Assembly: GCA_042090785.1 (NCBI GenBank)
Contig: JBELIP010000006.1
Coordinates: forward strand, 37,341-101,340
Source: UBA7434 sp042090785
GTDB taxonomy: Bacteria > Pseudomonadota > Gammaproteobacteria > Pseudomonadales > UBA7434
Length of the DNA: 64,000 bases
Direction of reading: 5' to 3'
Positions within the stretch are counted from its first letter, which is position 1, and every line of letters starts with the position of its first letter. Positions 1 through 8,886 of this stretch are shown piece by piece. Below the pieces are notes generated by a model that made no database searches, was not told where the DNA came from, and saw nothing but the letters and a program-made list of their open reading frames with translations. Position numbers and translations under genes: made by a program.

Positions 1-122
1 CTGGCTAATAACAATAATTTAATCATCAAGACGGTGTTATCAGGGAAAATAATTTTTAAAAGTTTCATGCAACAGTTTCCATATACGATATTATCGATAG
101 AAGTAGACTAGGCGCGCTGGAT

Positions 123-1040
123 TTAATTCTCCGAAATAACCGACTCACTTGAAATGCCGGCTTGCGCTAATGCCGCTTCTATTTTCGCCTGGTACTGCAT
201 ATCCAAAACAGTTAAAGGCAAGCGAATGCCCTTTCCCACTAAGCCCATTTTATGCAGCGCCCATTTTACCGGAATAGGATTCGCTTCAATAAATAAATCA
301 TTATTTAACGTCACGAAAGCTTGATTTAAATCACGAGCAAGCTGCTTGTCTTGCTCGCTTCCGGTACTTGCAACCATAGCTAAACGACATAGCTCTGCCA
401 TTTGCCGCGGCGCAACATTGGCGGTCACCGAAATATTACCTGCACCACCCATTAACATTAATTCAACTGCCGTAGCATCATCACCTGAATAAACGGAGAT
501 TTTATCGCCACAACTCGCTAATAACTCTGCACCACGCGCAAGATCTCCCGTAGCATCTTTAACACCAACAATATTCGGTAATTCAGCCAGGCGTGCCGTT
601 GTTGAAGCCAGCATATCAACCGCTGTTCGGCCGGGAACATTGTATAAAATATTAGGAATATCGACCGCTTCGGCAATGGTTTTATGATGCAGATACAAGC
701 CTTCTTGCGTAGGCTTGTTGTAGTAAGGCGTCACCGTCAAACAGGCATCTGCCCCAACCCGATGAGCCGCTTGAGTGAGCTCAATAGCCTCAGAAGTTGA
801 GTTAGCACCTGTGCCCGCTATAACCGAAATGCGCCCAGCCGCCGTATCAACCACCGATTTAATGACGGTGTGATGTTCTTCCACATTCAACGTAGCAGAC
901 TCACCGGTAGTGCCTACGGCCACAATGGCATTAGTGCCTTCGCTGACATGCCAATTAACCAATTGCTGCAATGCGGCATAATCGACACTGCCATCATCTA
1001 ACATGGGTGTGACAAGTGCCACGATACTGCCTGAAATCAT
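123..1040 (-). CDS. dapA: 4-hydroxy-tetrahydrodipicolinate synthase
   Basis: Condenses pyruvate with aspartate semialdehyde, the first committed step of the diaminopimelate/lysine pathway in the cytoplasm. The 305-residue protein is close to the usual 290-300 of the family. The Schiff-base lysine is K161 in GVKDATGD, the catalytic tyrosine Y133 lies in YNVPGRT, and the pyruvate-binding AVGTTGES loop (41-48) and Y107 (TPYYNKP) are present. It reads away from the next gene, with a 327-base divergent spacer upstream. In many gammaproteobacteria bamC follows dapA; that position lies outside the window. Identification is firm. Confidence 0.97.
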   Translation of the reverse strand: MISGSIVALVTPMLDDGSVDYAALQQLVNWHVSEGTNAIVAVGTTGESATLNVEEHHTVIKSVVDTAAGRISVIAGTGANSTSEAIELTQAAHRVGADACLTVTPYYNKPTQEGLYLHHKTIAEAVDIPNILYNVPGRTAVDMLASTTARLAELPNIVGVKDATGDLARGAELLASCGDKISVYSGDDATAVELMLMGGAGNISVTANVAPRQMAELCRLAMVASTGSEQDKQLARDLNQAFVTLNNDLFIEANPIPVKWALHKMGLVGKGIRLPLTVLDMQYQAKIEAALAQAGISSESVISEN

Positions 1041-1367
1041 TGATTCTTTCCCCAGAATGACTGAATCGCGACACTCAAAAAGCCCATATAAACACCACTT
1101 GAATAAGCGCCGAAACGAGCGCTAAATGAAGACGCGAATTACCCGCGCCATGTTACTGAGGCGGGCAAGCCAGCACAAGGCTTAAGGGCTTAGATTAGGT
1201 AAAATCCTGCCTTCAAAACCGATAATAAAGACTTTAAAGCAAGCCAGTGAAAGTCTGCTGGTGTAAACTGGCTCTACGCGCCATTAAAGGCGGCTGTCAA
1301 ACCGCCTAAACTACGCTATCAATATTGAAAAATTTAAGTTCAAATTAGCCTCACCGGATTTAAAACG
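1041..1367. other. divergent spacer between dapA and the DUF3806-like gene
   Basis: No convincing ORF. It must carry the promoters of both flanking genes. Two inverted repeats stand out near the plus-strand gene: GCCAGT at 1243-1248 with ACTGGC at 1267-1272, and AGGCGG at 1288-1293 with CCGCCT at 1302-1307 (8-base loop). Neither is followed by a T-run, so they do not look like Rho-independent terminators. They could be leader structure or a small RNA; function unknown. Confidence 0.5.
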
Positions 1368-1919
1368 ATGGAATACACTCTAAAAGCCTCCACTCTGCTC
1401 TATCAACAAAGCGTGCTGTTTTTACTAATGCTGACAAGCCTCCTATTACCGCTTAATGCCCAAGGATTTGGCGATAAAACAGCAGATCAACCAACCTTTC
1501 GTCAATTTGATGAGGCGGATAAAAAATATTTGCAACAAGGACGCGACCGTATTAACGAACTGACTCGCCGTCATTTTGGCAGCGCGCTGCAACAGCAGCA
1601 GGCGCACGATATCGCCTTACTCCAGCGACTTCTCGACAACAAGCATGTCACCGCAAAGGACCGACGGTTACTTCAAGATATGGGAATCATATTGGGTGAT
1701 TTATTGATGCAGCAATTCAACTTACGCTGGATTATCTATGCCGACAAATACGGGGTTTCTCGCGCCTTGCAACTCAAACATAGCGAAAACGTTTTATTTC
1801 CCATTACAATGATTTCGCGACGCGCAGAAGTAGGCGTAAGTGTAGAGATAGCTGAACTTTACAACAAAGCAGCAGAAAGAATTGCCGCCTACAAAGCCGC
1901 CGCCAGACGTTTTTATTAG
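1368..1919 (+). CDS. DUF3806-like secreted protein of unknown function
   Basis: 183 residues. An N-terminal hydrophobic stretch (about 16-30, ending LLPLNAQG) looks like a signal peptide, so the protein is probably exported. The rest matches my memory of the DUF3806 pattern: a helical region (DKKYLQQGRDRINELTRRHFG), then LLQDMGIILGDLLMQQFNLRWIIY, then FPITMISRRAEVG and a closing ELYNKA helix. No biochemical role is known for this family. The ribosome binding site is weak (CGGA well upstream of the ATG). It stands alone, converging on the KorA-like gene 25 bases downstream. Confidence 0.7.
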   Translation: MEYTLKASTLLYQQSVLFLLMLTSLLLPLNAQGFGDKTADQPTFRQFDEADKKYLQQGRDRINELTRRHFGSALQQQQAHDIALLQRLLDNKHVTAKDRRLLQDMGIILGDLLMQQFNLRWIIYADKYGVSRALQLKHSENVLFPITMISRRAEVGVSVEIAELYNKAAERIAAYKAAARRFY

Positions 1920-1944
1920 TACAGTATCTCTAGATCTCTAGTCT

Positions 1945-2484
1945 CTACTGGCTAGTATTACTGACGGGCGCCATTGTCTTGGTCGTTGCTTTAACCGCTG
2001 TTTTGCTCGCTGCTTTGCTCGCTGTTTTAGCTATTTTTTTGCCGCTCTTATTTTTTTCAGCTCTCGCTTTTACCGCCGCCAAGCTCAGTCGGTATTTCGC
2101 CTCATTGACCTTGGCTGATTCCATCTCTTCAACCAATTGAGCCGTTTTTTCATCTAAAATATAGTGCGCACCCACTAAGCCTAAAACACTTAATTGTTTA
2201 TTAAAGTTTTCAATTACTCTGGCCACAACCTTAGACAAACGTGAAGGGCTTACGCCCTCCGCCTTCATTTCTGTTGCTGTCATACCATCCACTAAAAACT
2301 GGCGGGCAACTTTACGGTTCTCGGCTGACATCGTAAGGTCAATCATGGACACATCAAATTGTGTCTGAGTCATAAGTACTTTCATCGCATCAAATATTGG
2401 CAAGATTGTTTCCAACTTACCAAGTCCTTGTAATTGCTCAATGTTTTTGAGCAGAAATTCAACACCACTTTTCACCGACTGCAT
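1945..2484 (-). CDS. KorA/TrfB-like DNA-binding protein with a lysine/alanine-rich tail
   Basis: About 179 residues from the ATG at 2484. This start is preferred because AAAGG lies 8 bases upstream; a GTG at 2493 would add three residues but sits too close to that site. The middle (ARQFLVDGMTATEMKAEGVS, then PSRLSKVVARVIENFN) resembles the helix-turn-helix of the TrfB/KorA plasmid repressors (VDG..Q..FA..LGL..GAVSQ..VHRVW), and the following YILDEKTAQLVEEME also fits that family. The last ~35 residues are a K/A/S/T low-complexity tail like histone H1 or AlgP. The likely role is DNA binding or transcription regulation; the target is unknown. No plasmid genes are nearby, so a chromosomal regulator is likely. 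Confidence 0.65.
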   Translation of the reverse strand: MQSVKSGVEFLLKNIEQLQGLGKLETILPIFDAMKVLMTQTQFDVSMIDLTMSAENRKVARQFLVDGMTATEMKAEGVSPSRLSKVVARVIENFNKQLSVLGLVGAHYILDEKTAQLVEEMESAKVNEAKYRLSLAAVKARAEKNKSGKKIAKTASKAASKTAVKATTKTMAPVSNTSQ

Positions 2485-2924
2485 TATGCCCACCTTTCCC
2501 TGAATTGCTTAACCACAATTTTATACATTTTGATGTTACTAACTGCTTAAGACAGCAGTTATTTGCATAAAAACCAGCGGCATTTAAAAGAAAATTATCG
2601 CATTTATTCAACCAAATAATTATTTTTTATGGATAATATTTTCTTTATTTAAGACCCAGCCAAGGTACTTATTGCTATAAGCTATAATCCATGACATTAA
2701 AGTTTTTACATTTGCTCACCTATACAAGGTAGAAAAAACTCACAACACCCTCTGTTAATACGGAGAAACTAAAATTAATTAAATTTCATGCTAACCATTT
2801 TTAATGATTAACTTTAGCTAATAAGACCAAGCAACTAAGATGCTCGCGTATAATCTTATCGCTTCACTCAATAACCATTTAAAACCATTTATTACGTCAA
2901 TTAATTTAAAAGAACAGGAAACTA
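2485..2924. other. AT-rich divergent spacer upstream of the RND operon
   Basis: No supported gene. Short reading frames here run into the efflux adaptor in other frames. It must hold promoters for the KorA-like gene (minus) and the RND operon (plus), which makes the KorA-like protein a candidate regulator of the efflux genes by position only. AGGAAA at about 2916-2921 is a good ribosome binding site for the adaptor ATG at 2925. No clear operator palindrome was found. Confidence 0.45.
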
Positions 2925-4217
2925 ATGGCTCTACTCACATTACCACCACGCAAAGCATTAAGGCCTGTTGCTATTATTTTAATAGCAGTAGCTGTGTCTT
3001 CTTTATTGTATTTAAGCCGCCCAGAGCCAATGCAACAAACCCCCGAAAAAAGTCGCCTCATAATTAATGCTATAGAAGTGCAAAGTGAAACACTGCAAAT
3101 AACGATTAACTCACAGGGCACCGTTTTACCCAGCACTGAGACTGAATTATCTTCTGAAGTTCAAGGTCGCGTCATTGAAGTGGCCGATCATTTTGTTGCT
3201 GGTGGTTTTGTTCAGCAAGGCGACTTATTGCTGCGCATAGATGACCTAGAATACCGAACCGCTGTAGCACGAGCGCAAGCTTCAGTAGCGGCGGCTAACA
3301 CACGCCTGGCCGAGGAGCGCGGGCGCGCTGATGTCGCCTACCAAGATTGGCTACGTTTCAATAAAGAAGGTAAGCGCTCTGCTCAAGCAAAATCACTGGC
3401 CTTGCGAGAACCACAAATTGCCGAAGCATCGGCCAACTTACATGCCGCAAAAGCGGACCTTGCCAAAGCAGAAGAAAATTTGTCCCGCACTGCAGTTACC
3501 GCCCCGTACGATGGTTTAATTCGCCATCGCAGTGTTGATTTAGGCCAACACGTTTCCGTCGGCATGACTCTGGGTATTTGTTTTTCTACCCGCCAAATAG
3601 AAGTTCGCTTACCCGTGGCTGAGAATAAACTTTCATTACTAGACATCCCCACGCCCAGCCAAGAGGCAACGCACGCTACACCCATTAGCCTATCGGTTAA
3701 TTTAAATAATATCGATCATCATTGGCAGGCGCGCTTAGTGCGCATTGAAAGCGTATTAGATGAGCGAAGCCGAATGCTCTATCTTGTTGCCAGTGTCAAT
3801 GACCCTTACCAATTACAGTCACCCGCCGCGAAGACAAATAAACCCGTGCTGCGAGTAGGCACCTTTGTTAACGCACTCATTGCTGGCAAGGCATTAGATA
3901 ATATTGTGCGCATTCCCCACGATGTACTGCAAACAGACAATACAGTTTGGTTAATTGATGATAACGGCAATCTCCAGCGGCGCGCGGTTAGTATTATTGC
4001 TAATGACAACAACTATGCCTATGTTGACAGCGGCTTAACGAGTGGCGACCAAATTGCTATCGGTTATATTGATAGCGGCAACATTGGCAATCAAGTCAAT
4101 ATTGGTGAATTAATAAAGCTGCCTGCTAGTAATACAGCTCATTCATTATCAACAGAGCAGATTGCAGAAAAGGCACTGCCTAAAGATAACATCAACTCAC
4201 CTGCGCGCGAAATATAA
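2925..4217 (+). CDS. RND efflux periplasmic adaptor (membrane fusion protein)
   Basis: 430 residues. One N-terminal membrane anchor (about 13-30) with no lipobox cysteine. The usual adaptor layout follows: a first lipoyl/barrel half (SSEVQGRVIEVADHFVAGGFVQQGDLLLRID), an alpha-helical hairpin rich in A/E (about 105-165), the second lipoyl half (TAVTAPYDGLIRHRSVDLGQHVSVG) and a C-terminal beta-barrel/membrane-proximal region. It joins an inner-membrane RND pump to an outer-membrane channel. The pump gene starts 12 bases downstream, so the two form an operon. No TolC-like gene is adjacent, so the outer channel is presumably encoded elsewhere. Substrate cannot be told from sequence. Confidence 0.92.
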   Translation: MALLTLPPRKALRPVAIILIAVAVSSLLYLSRPEPMQQTPEKSRLIINAIEVQSETLQITINSQGTVLPSTETELSSEVQGRVIEVADHFVAGGFVQQGDLLLRIDDLEYRTAVARAQASVAAANTRLAEERGRADVAYQDWLRFNKEGKRSAQAKSLALREPQIAEASANLHAAKADLAKAEENLSRTAVTAPYDGLIRHRSVDLGQHVSVGMTLGICFSTRQIEVRLPVAENKLSLLDIPTPSQEATHATPISLSVNLNNIDHHWQARLVRIESVLDERSRMLYLVASVNDPYQLQSPAAKTNKPVLRVGTFVNALIAGKALDNIVRIPHDVLQTDNTVWLIDDNGNLQRRAVSIIANDNNYAYVDSGLTSGDQIAIGYIDSGNIGNQVNIGELIKLPASNTAHSLSTEQIAEKALPKDNINSPAREI

Positions 4218-4229
4218 GGACGTTCTTTG

Positions 4230-7200
4230 ATGCCAGTACCGCCGAACAATGCTGAGAATGATTACGAAAAAAATAATGCTAACGATATTATTTCATGGTT
4301 TGCTCGCAATCACGTGGCCGCCAACTTACTCATGATTTTTATTATTGTCATCGGTTTAATTTCGCTGACAAATATTCAACGCGAACTGCAGCCCGACCTC
4401 AACATTGAGGTGATTCAAATTTCCATGGCCTACCCTGGTGCCGCCCCCGAAGAAGTAGAGCAAGGTGTTAGCAGCAAAATTGAAGAAGCTATTAAAGATA
4501 TTACCGGCATTGAAAAAATCAGTTCTTATAGCAACGAAGGTTTAGCCACTATACAAGTTGATATCTTACAAGGCTTTGAGGTGTCGGCTCTGCTCGATCA
4601 AATAAAAAATCGCATTGACGGTATTAGCAACTTACCCGACCTTACAGAAACGGCTGTGATAGAACAGTTAGAAATGAAGTTCCCTGTTATCCAATTGCAA
4701 GTGAGTGGCGAGCTAGAAGAAAAACAACTGAATAAAATATTACGCGGTATTAAAGAAGAAATTCTTGCCCTACCAGAAATATCCTCTGCTGAGTTATTTG
4801 GCCTACGCGACTATGAAATATCTATTGAGGTGAGCGAAGCGGCTTTAAAAAAATACCAACTGACATTGCGTGATATTGCCTTTGCGATTAATCGCTCATC
4901 CATTGATATGGCTGGCGGCGCTATCCAATCGAATACCGGTGACATTTTACTACGCACGCAAGGCCAAGCTTTTAATCAACAAGAATTTAACCGTATTGTG
5001 TTGCGCAGCTTTGCCGACGGCAGTCGTTTATATTTAGCCGATGTCGCCTACGTGCGTGATGCTTTTACACAGCGCTCGGGCCTAAGCTTTTTTGATGGCG
5101 AATACGGTGCCGGTTTAATGGTTTACGCCGTAGGTGATCAAGATGTTATTGATACGACCAATGTTATTAAGCAGTATGTTAAACAAAAAAAACTTAGCTT
5201 AGCTGATAATGTTGAACTGAGTTACTGGCAAGACTACAGCCATTATATTGAAGAGCGCATGCAACTAATGAGTAAAAACCTCACCATTGGCGCGCTATTG
5301 GTATTTTTAATTTTATTAATTTTTCTCAATTTCAATTTAGCCTTTTGGGTAATGGCGGGGTTACCCGTTTGTTTCCTCGGCACGGTTGCAGCAATGCAAA
5401 TCAACGGTATTGATGTATCGCTTAACATGATCAGTCTTTTTGGGTTTATTACTGTTTTAGGTATTATGGTTGACGATGCCATTATTATTGGCGAAAGCGT
5501 TGACTCAACCACAAAAAAAGAAGGCCTTAACCTTAATGCCGTTATAAAAGGTGTAAAGCGCGTTGCTATTCCAGCGACATTCGGCGTATTAACCACGGTT
5601 GCCTCATTTACTCCCACTGTCACATTAAACAGTGTCTTTGCTTCTTTCCCTGCGGCTATGGGCTGGGTAGTTATTCTTTGTTTATTATTTTCGTTAATTG
5701 AATCAAAATTAATATTGCCCGCCCACATTGCTCACTCGCGCCTAACGCAGCTACCACTGATTGATGTGATTAGTCAGCAAACCAATCGTTTTTCTACTCG
5801 CGCTAACGAAAGACTCAAGCAATTTATTGAACAATTTTATTTACCTTTTTTAGCACAATGCATTGCTCACCGTTACACAACCTTGGCAACCTTTATTGCT
5901 GGGCTTATTCTTACTGGCGGCATAGTTGCCAGCGGTATTGTTTTGTTAGTCGTTATGCCAAACGTCCCATCAGAAATATTAGGCGCCAAAATAGAAATGG
6001 TTGAAGGCACACCCGACAGCCAAACGCATGCTGCCGTAGATCGGGTCACCGAAGCGCTTTATCAAGCCAACCAAGACTATATTGAACAATCGGGCGATAG
6101 TAATGGCTTTATCAAACACGTTTATAGCTGGGGTATACCGGGCGAGTCTGCCGATTTCATGTTGGAGTTGACTAAAGTAGAAAATCGCACCATTGATAGT
6201 TATGAAATTATTCAACGTTGGCGAGAAAAAGCTGGTGATATTACTGGCACCAAAAGCTTAGTTTTTCGCGCTGCAGAAGAAATGATTGGCGATCCTATTT
6301 CCTTTAATATTTCTGCCGATTCGAGAGAAGCATTGGTAGCTGCCACCGCAGAGCTACAAGCTATTATTAGCAGCTATGAAGGTGTGTTCGACAGTAAGAG
6401 CTCGCTTAACAACCAAGTGGACGAACTTAAACTCAATATCAAACCGTCAGCAGAAGCGTTGGGTATAAGCTTAAGTGATCTGGGTGGGCAAGTACGCGAT
6501 GCTTTTTACGGGATAGAAACCCAGCGTATTCAGCGTGGCACTGACGAAGTTAAAGTCATGGTTCGCTACCCTCGCGATGATAGAAAATCGCTGGCTGATT
6601 TAGATAATATGTTTATTCGCACCAGTACCGGCGATACCGTGCCTTTTTATTCCGTAGCTGAGGTGACTAGCCAACCCAGTTACGCTTCCATCGACAAAAT
6701 AAATGGTCGACGTGCAGTTAATATTTCAGCCAAAGTCGACAAGCTTAACTTCAACCCTGACGCTATTAGTCGCCAAATTATGCTGGAAGATTTTCCCAAG
6801 TTATTAGCCAAGTATCCCAGCCTTCGTTTCGAGATGGCCGGCGAAACCAAGGATTCTGCAGATATTGTTAATGGTTTGGCTCAAGGCTTCTTACTTGCTC
6901 TAATTGCTGTATATGCATTGTTAGCTATTCCGCTAAAATCGTATACTCAGCCATTAATCATTATGTCCATTATCCCCTTTAGCCTTATTGGCGCTATTGC
7001 TGGGCATTTAATTATGGATACTGCTTTTTCGATGATGTCATTCTTTGGCGTCATTGCTCTTATTGGGGTAGCCGTCAATGACAGCCTAATTCTTACTGAT
7101 GCCGTCAATCGACAGTTAGCCACCGGACAATCGGTACTCGAGGCGGTTATGTTTTCTTGCAAACGGCGCTTTAGAGCGATATTAATCACCTCCTTAACCA

Positions 7201-7400
7201 CATTTTTTGGTTTATTTCCGATGCTTTTAGAAAGCAGCTTACAAGCGCAGGTCATACAGCCAATGGCGATTTCACTGGCTTTTGGCATCGTATTTGCCAC
7301 CGTCATTACACTATTACTAATACCGTGTTTGTTTGTCATATTGAATGATTTTAAGCCATTTATGGCAAAATCACTGCCAAATAAAGAAGCCACAATTTAA
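4230..7400 (+). CDS. RND family efflux permease
   Basis: About 1056 residues from the ATG at 4230, which has AAGGA 9 bases upstream; a TTG three bases earlier is less likely. An inner-membrane proton-driven pump with twelve membrane segments in the classic 1+5 / 1+5 pattern: TM1 near 28-48, a large periplasmic loop, TM2-6 from about 350, a second loop, then TM8-12 from about 885. The TM4 aspartate pair D415-D416 (GIMVDDAIIIGE) matches the proton-relay aspartates of AcrB. The loop motif GAKIEMVEGTPDSQT is typical of the less-studied HAE-like marine RND clade. It partners the upstream adaptor; substrate unknown. Confidence 0.93.
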   Translation: MPVPPNNAENDYEKNNANDIISWFARNHVAANLLMIFIIVIGLISLTNIQRELQPDLNIEVIQISMAYPGAAPEEVEQGVSSKIEEAIKDITGIEKISSYSNEGLATIQVDILQGFEVSALLDQIKNRIDGISNLPDLTETAVIEQLEMKFPVIQLQVSGELEEKQLNKILRGIKEEILALPEISSAELFGLRDYEISIEVSEAALKKYQLTLRDIAFAINRSSIDMAGGAIQSNTGDILLRTQGQAFNQQEFNRIVLRSFADGSRLYLADVAYVRDAFTQRSGLSFFDGEYGAGLMVYAVGDQDVIDTTNVIKQYVKQKKLSLADNVELSYWQDYSHYIEERMQLMSKNLTIGALLVFLILLIFLNFNLAFWVMAGLPVCFLGTVAAMQINGIDVSLNMISLFGFITVLGIMVDDAIIIGESVDSTTKKEGLNLNAVIKGVKRVAIPATFGVLTTVASFTPTVTLNSVFASFPAAMGWVVILCLLFSLIESKLILPAHIAHSRLTQLPLIDVISQQTNRFSTRANERLKQFIEQFYLPFLAQCIAHRYTTLATFIAGLILTGGIVASGIVLLVVMPNVPSEILGAKIEMVEGTPDSQTHAAVDRVTEALYQANQDYIEQSGDSNGFIKHVYSWGIPGESADFMLELTKVENRTIDSYEIIQRWREKAGDITGTKSLVFRAAEEMIGDPISFNISADSREALVAATAELQAIISSYEGVFDSKSSLNNQVDELKLNIKPSAEALGISLSDLGGQVRDAFYGIETQRIQRGTDEVKVMVRYPRDDRKSLADLDNMFIRTSTGDTVPFYSVAEVTSQPSYASIDKINGRRAVNISAKVDKLNFNPDAISRQIMLEDFPKLLAKYPSLRFEMAGETKDSADIVNGLAQGFLLALIAVYALLAIPLKSYTQPLIIMSIIPFSLIGAIAGHLIMDTAFSMMSFFGVIALIGVAVNDSLILTDAVNRQLATGQSVLEAVMFSCKRRFRAILITSLTTFFGLFPMLLESSLQAQVIQPMAISLAFGIVFATVITLLLIPCLFVILNDFKPFMAKSLPNKEATI

Positions 7401-7482
7401 CGATTGCGGCCGATACTTTAGCCAAAAGCCCTTTTATTTGCCGGAGTAAATCTATACCATACGCGGCCTAAACAGTTGTATA

Positions 7483-7498
7483 GGCAGATGGGTCTGCC
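7483..7498 (+). other. hairpin downstream of the RND operon
   Basis: GGCAGA (7483-7488) and TCTGCC (7493-7498) form a perfect 6-bp stem with a TGGG loop. It lies 80 bases after the permease stop and 80 before the exbD start. No T-run follows, so it may be a 3-prime-end stabiliser, a weak terminator or leader structure for exbD. Confidence 0.35.
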
Positions 7499-7579
7499 AA
7501 TGATTAAACCCTTACGATTGTTATTATGAGTTTTCATTATGAATAGCTATTGTAAATAGCCATTGAGTTGGAGTAGTTC

Positions 7580-7996
7580 ATGTCACGAACACGTCACGCC
7601 GCTGCAAATGAAGATGAATCTGAAATCGATTTAACACCGATGTTGGATGTTGTTTTTATCATGTTGATCTTTTTTATTGTTACCGCTTCTTTTATTAAAG
7701 AGTATGGTCTAGAAATCAATCGTCCCGATGATGCTCCAGAAGTGGACATTCCTACGGAAAACCAAAACGTTTTAATTAATATTAATGCTTCGAGTGAAAT
7801 ATTAGTTGATAACCGTCGTGTTGATGTGCGCTCGGTGCGTTCAGTAATTCAACGTAAGCTTGCGGAGAATCCTAAGGGTTCGGTGATTATTAGTGCGCAT
7901 TCTGAGGCGAAGGCAAATACTTATGCTGCGGTGGCTGATGCTGCTAAACAAGCGAAGGATGAGATTGCTATTACGCTGGTGGTTAAGGAAGACTAA
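7580..7996 (+). CDS. exbD: ExbD/TolR family biopolymer transport protein
   Basis: 138 residues. A cytoplasmic N-terminus, one membrane helix (about 22-40) carrying the conserved proton-channel aspartate D23 in the DLTPMLDVVF motif, and a periplasmic domain. With an ExbB/TolQ-type partner and a TonB-like protein it transmits proton-motive force to the outer membrane. GGAG lies 8 bases before the ATG. There is no exbB, tolQ or tonB in the surrounding 10 kb, so this copy is an orphan. A terminator follows 25 bases after the stop, so it is a single-gene unit. Whether it works with an ExbB encoded elsewhere is open. Confidence 0.93.
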   Translation: MSRTRHAAANEDESEIDLTPMLDVVFIMLIFFIVTASFIKEYGLEINRPDDAPEVDIPTENQNVLININASSEILVDNRRVDVRSVRSVIQRKLAENPKGSVIISAHSEAKANTYAAVADAAKQAKDEIAITLVVKED

Positions 7997-8020
7997 GTGG
8001 GTTAGCTGTGCTGTTTTTTA

Positions 8021-8052
8021 AAACCCGGTAATGTGAGTTATCGGGTTTTTTA
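8021..8052 (+). terminator. Rho-independent terminator of exbD (part of dispersed repeat copy A)
   Basis: AACCCGGTAA (8022-8031) pairs with TTATCGGGTT (8038-8047) with one G-T wobble and a TGTGAG loop; a T-run runs through 8045-8050. The same stem, loop and tail recur after the EF-G gene at 45010. Confidence 0.85.
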
Positions 8053-8130
8053 TTGGGGTGGGTTTACAGTTACAGTCAAGGCCACCCCCGACGGTTTTGA
8101 CTGTGAACTTGAACTTGAACTTAAACTTAA
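8021..8130 (+). repeat. dispersed terminator-linked repeat, copy A
   Basis: Begins with the exbD terminator, continues TATTGGGG-TGGGTTTACAGTTA, then a core bounded by CAGTCAA (8073-8079) and TTGACTG (8097-8103), then tandem hexamers GAACTT, GAACTT, GAACTT, AAACTT (8105-8128). The first ~62 bases align with 45010-45071 at roughly four bases in five. The core from CAGTCAA also matches copy B in inverted orientation. A shortened version lies at 46824-46860. Confidence 0.7.
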
Positions 8131-8143
8131 AAGCTTGAAGCGT

Positions 8144-8692
8144 CTACCCTACCTCAACCTCCAACGCCTCAACTTCCTCGCCATCACTCTCATCACTCTC
8201 ATCAACAACAGGCACATGCTTCCCCGCCTCCAAATCCAGCAACCACTGCTTAAACTCAACACCGCCACTAAACCCAGTTAATTTACCATTGCTACCAATA
8301 ACACGATGACAAGGCACAATAATAGGAATTGGATTATTGCGATTAGACGTCCCCACAGCTCGAACCGCTTTCGGCTTACCCACCATGCGAGCTATATCGC
8401 TATAGCTGGCCGTTTCACCGTAAGGAATTCGCGACACGACCTCGAGCACCTTGCGCTGAAAATCAGAACCCTTAGGATTTAAACGCAGCGAAAATTTCAA
8501 CCGATCACCGGCAAAATATTCTTTTAATTGCATAATGGCGTTGACAAAAAATGCCGCATCTTTACGCCAATGCGCTTCGGGTAAAATCGGCGTGGAACCT
8601 TCTTGAAAATTAACGTGGGAAAGCCCCTGAAAATCGCCAACTAATAGCAATTTACCAAATGGCGAATCGGTATAGCAGTAATGTATTGTCAT
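8144..8692 (-). CDS. ogt: methylated-DNA--[protein]-cysteine S-methyltransferase
   Basis: 182 residues from the ATG at 8692; the frame is open 12 codons further, but MTIHYCYTDSPFGKLLLVGD is where the family normally begins. Transfers methyl groups from O6-methylguanine to its own cysteine, a suicide DNA repair reaction. The acceptor is C128 in the PCHRVIG motif; the helix-turn-helix region (YGETASYSDIARMVGKPKAVRAVG) precedes it. The C-terminus carries an unusual acidic tail (DESDESDGEEVEALEVEVG) of about 20 residues that is not part of the core fold. Single gene, convergent with exbD. Confidence 0.94.
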   Translation of the reverse strand: MTIHYCYTDSPFGKLLLVGDFQGLSHVNFQEGSTPILPEAHWRKDAAFFVNAIMQLKEYFAGDRLKFSLRLNPKGSDFQRKVLEVVSRIPYGETASYSDIARMVGKPKAVRAVGTSNRNNPIPIIVPCHRVIGSNGKLTGFSGGVEFKQWLLDLEAGKHVPVVDESDESDGEEVEALEVEVG

Positions 8693-8886
8693 TAACCTTG
8701 GCCTCATTGATATTGCTGCAGCAAACAATCTGGCTTTGCTGCACTCAACGTAATGGATTAACCGTGCTCAATCTAACAATTCCAACCAGCCTACGCCCAA
8801 TTTCAAAGCGATAGAAGCCCCATTTACCCCTAAAATGGCACATTTTTTGGTGTTTTTAACCAATAAACGGTTTTTTGTAGCATCTT

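Noticed and set aside
1..122. Downstream region of dapA as a gene or terminator
   Set aside because: No open frame with support and no stem followed by a T-run; too short to say more.
2840..3136. Two short open frames over the start of the RND adaptor
   Set aside because: They overlap the well-supported adaptor gene in other frames.
5243..5728. 161-residue frame antisense to the RND permease
   Set aside because: Antisense shadow of conserved membrane-helix coding sequence.
8033..8281. 82-residue plus-strand frame after exbD
   Set aside because: It starts inside the terminator and continues antisense to ogt; its apparent leucine/glutamate repeats come from the hexamer array.
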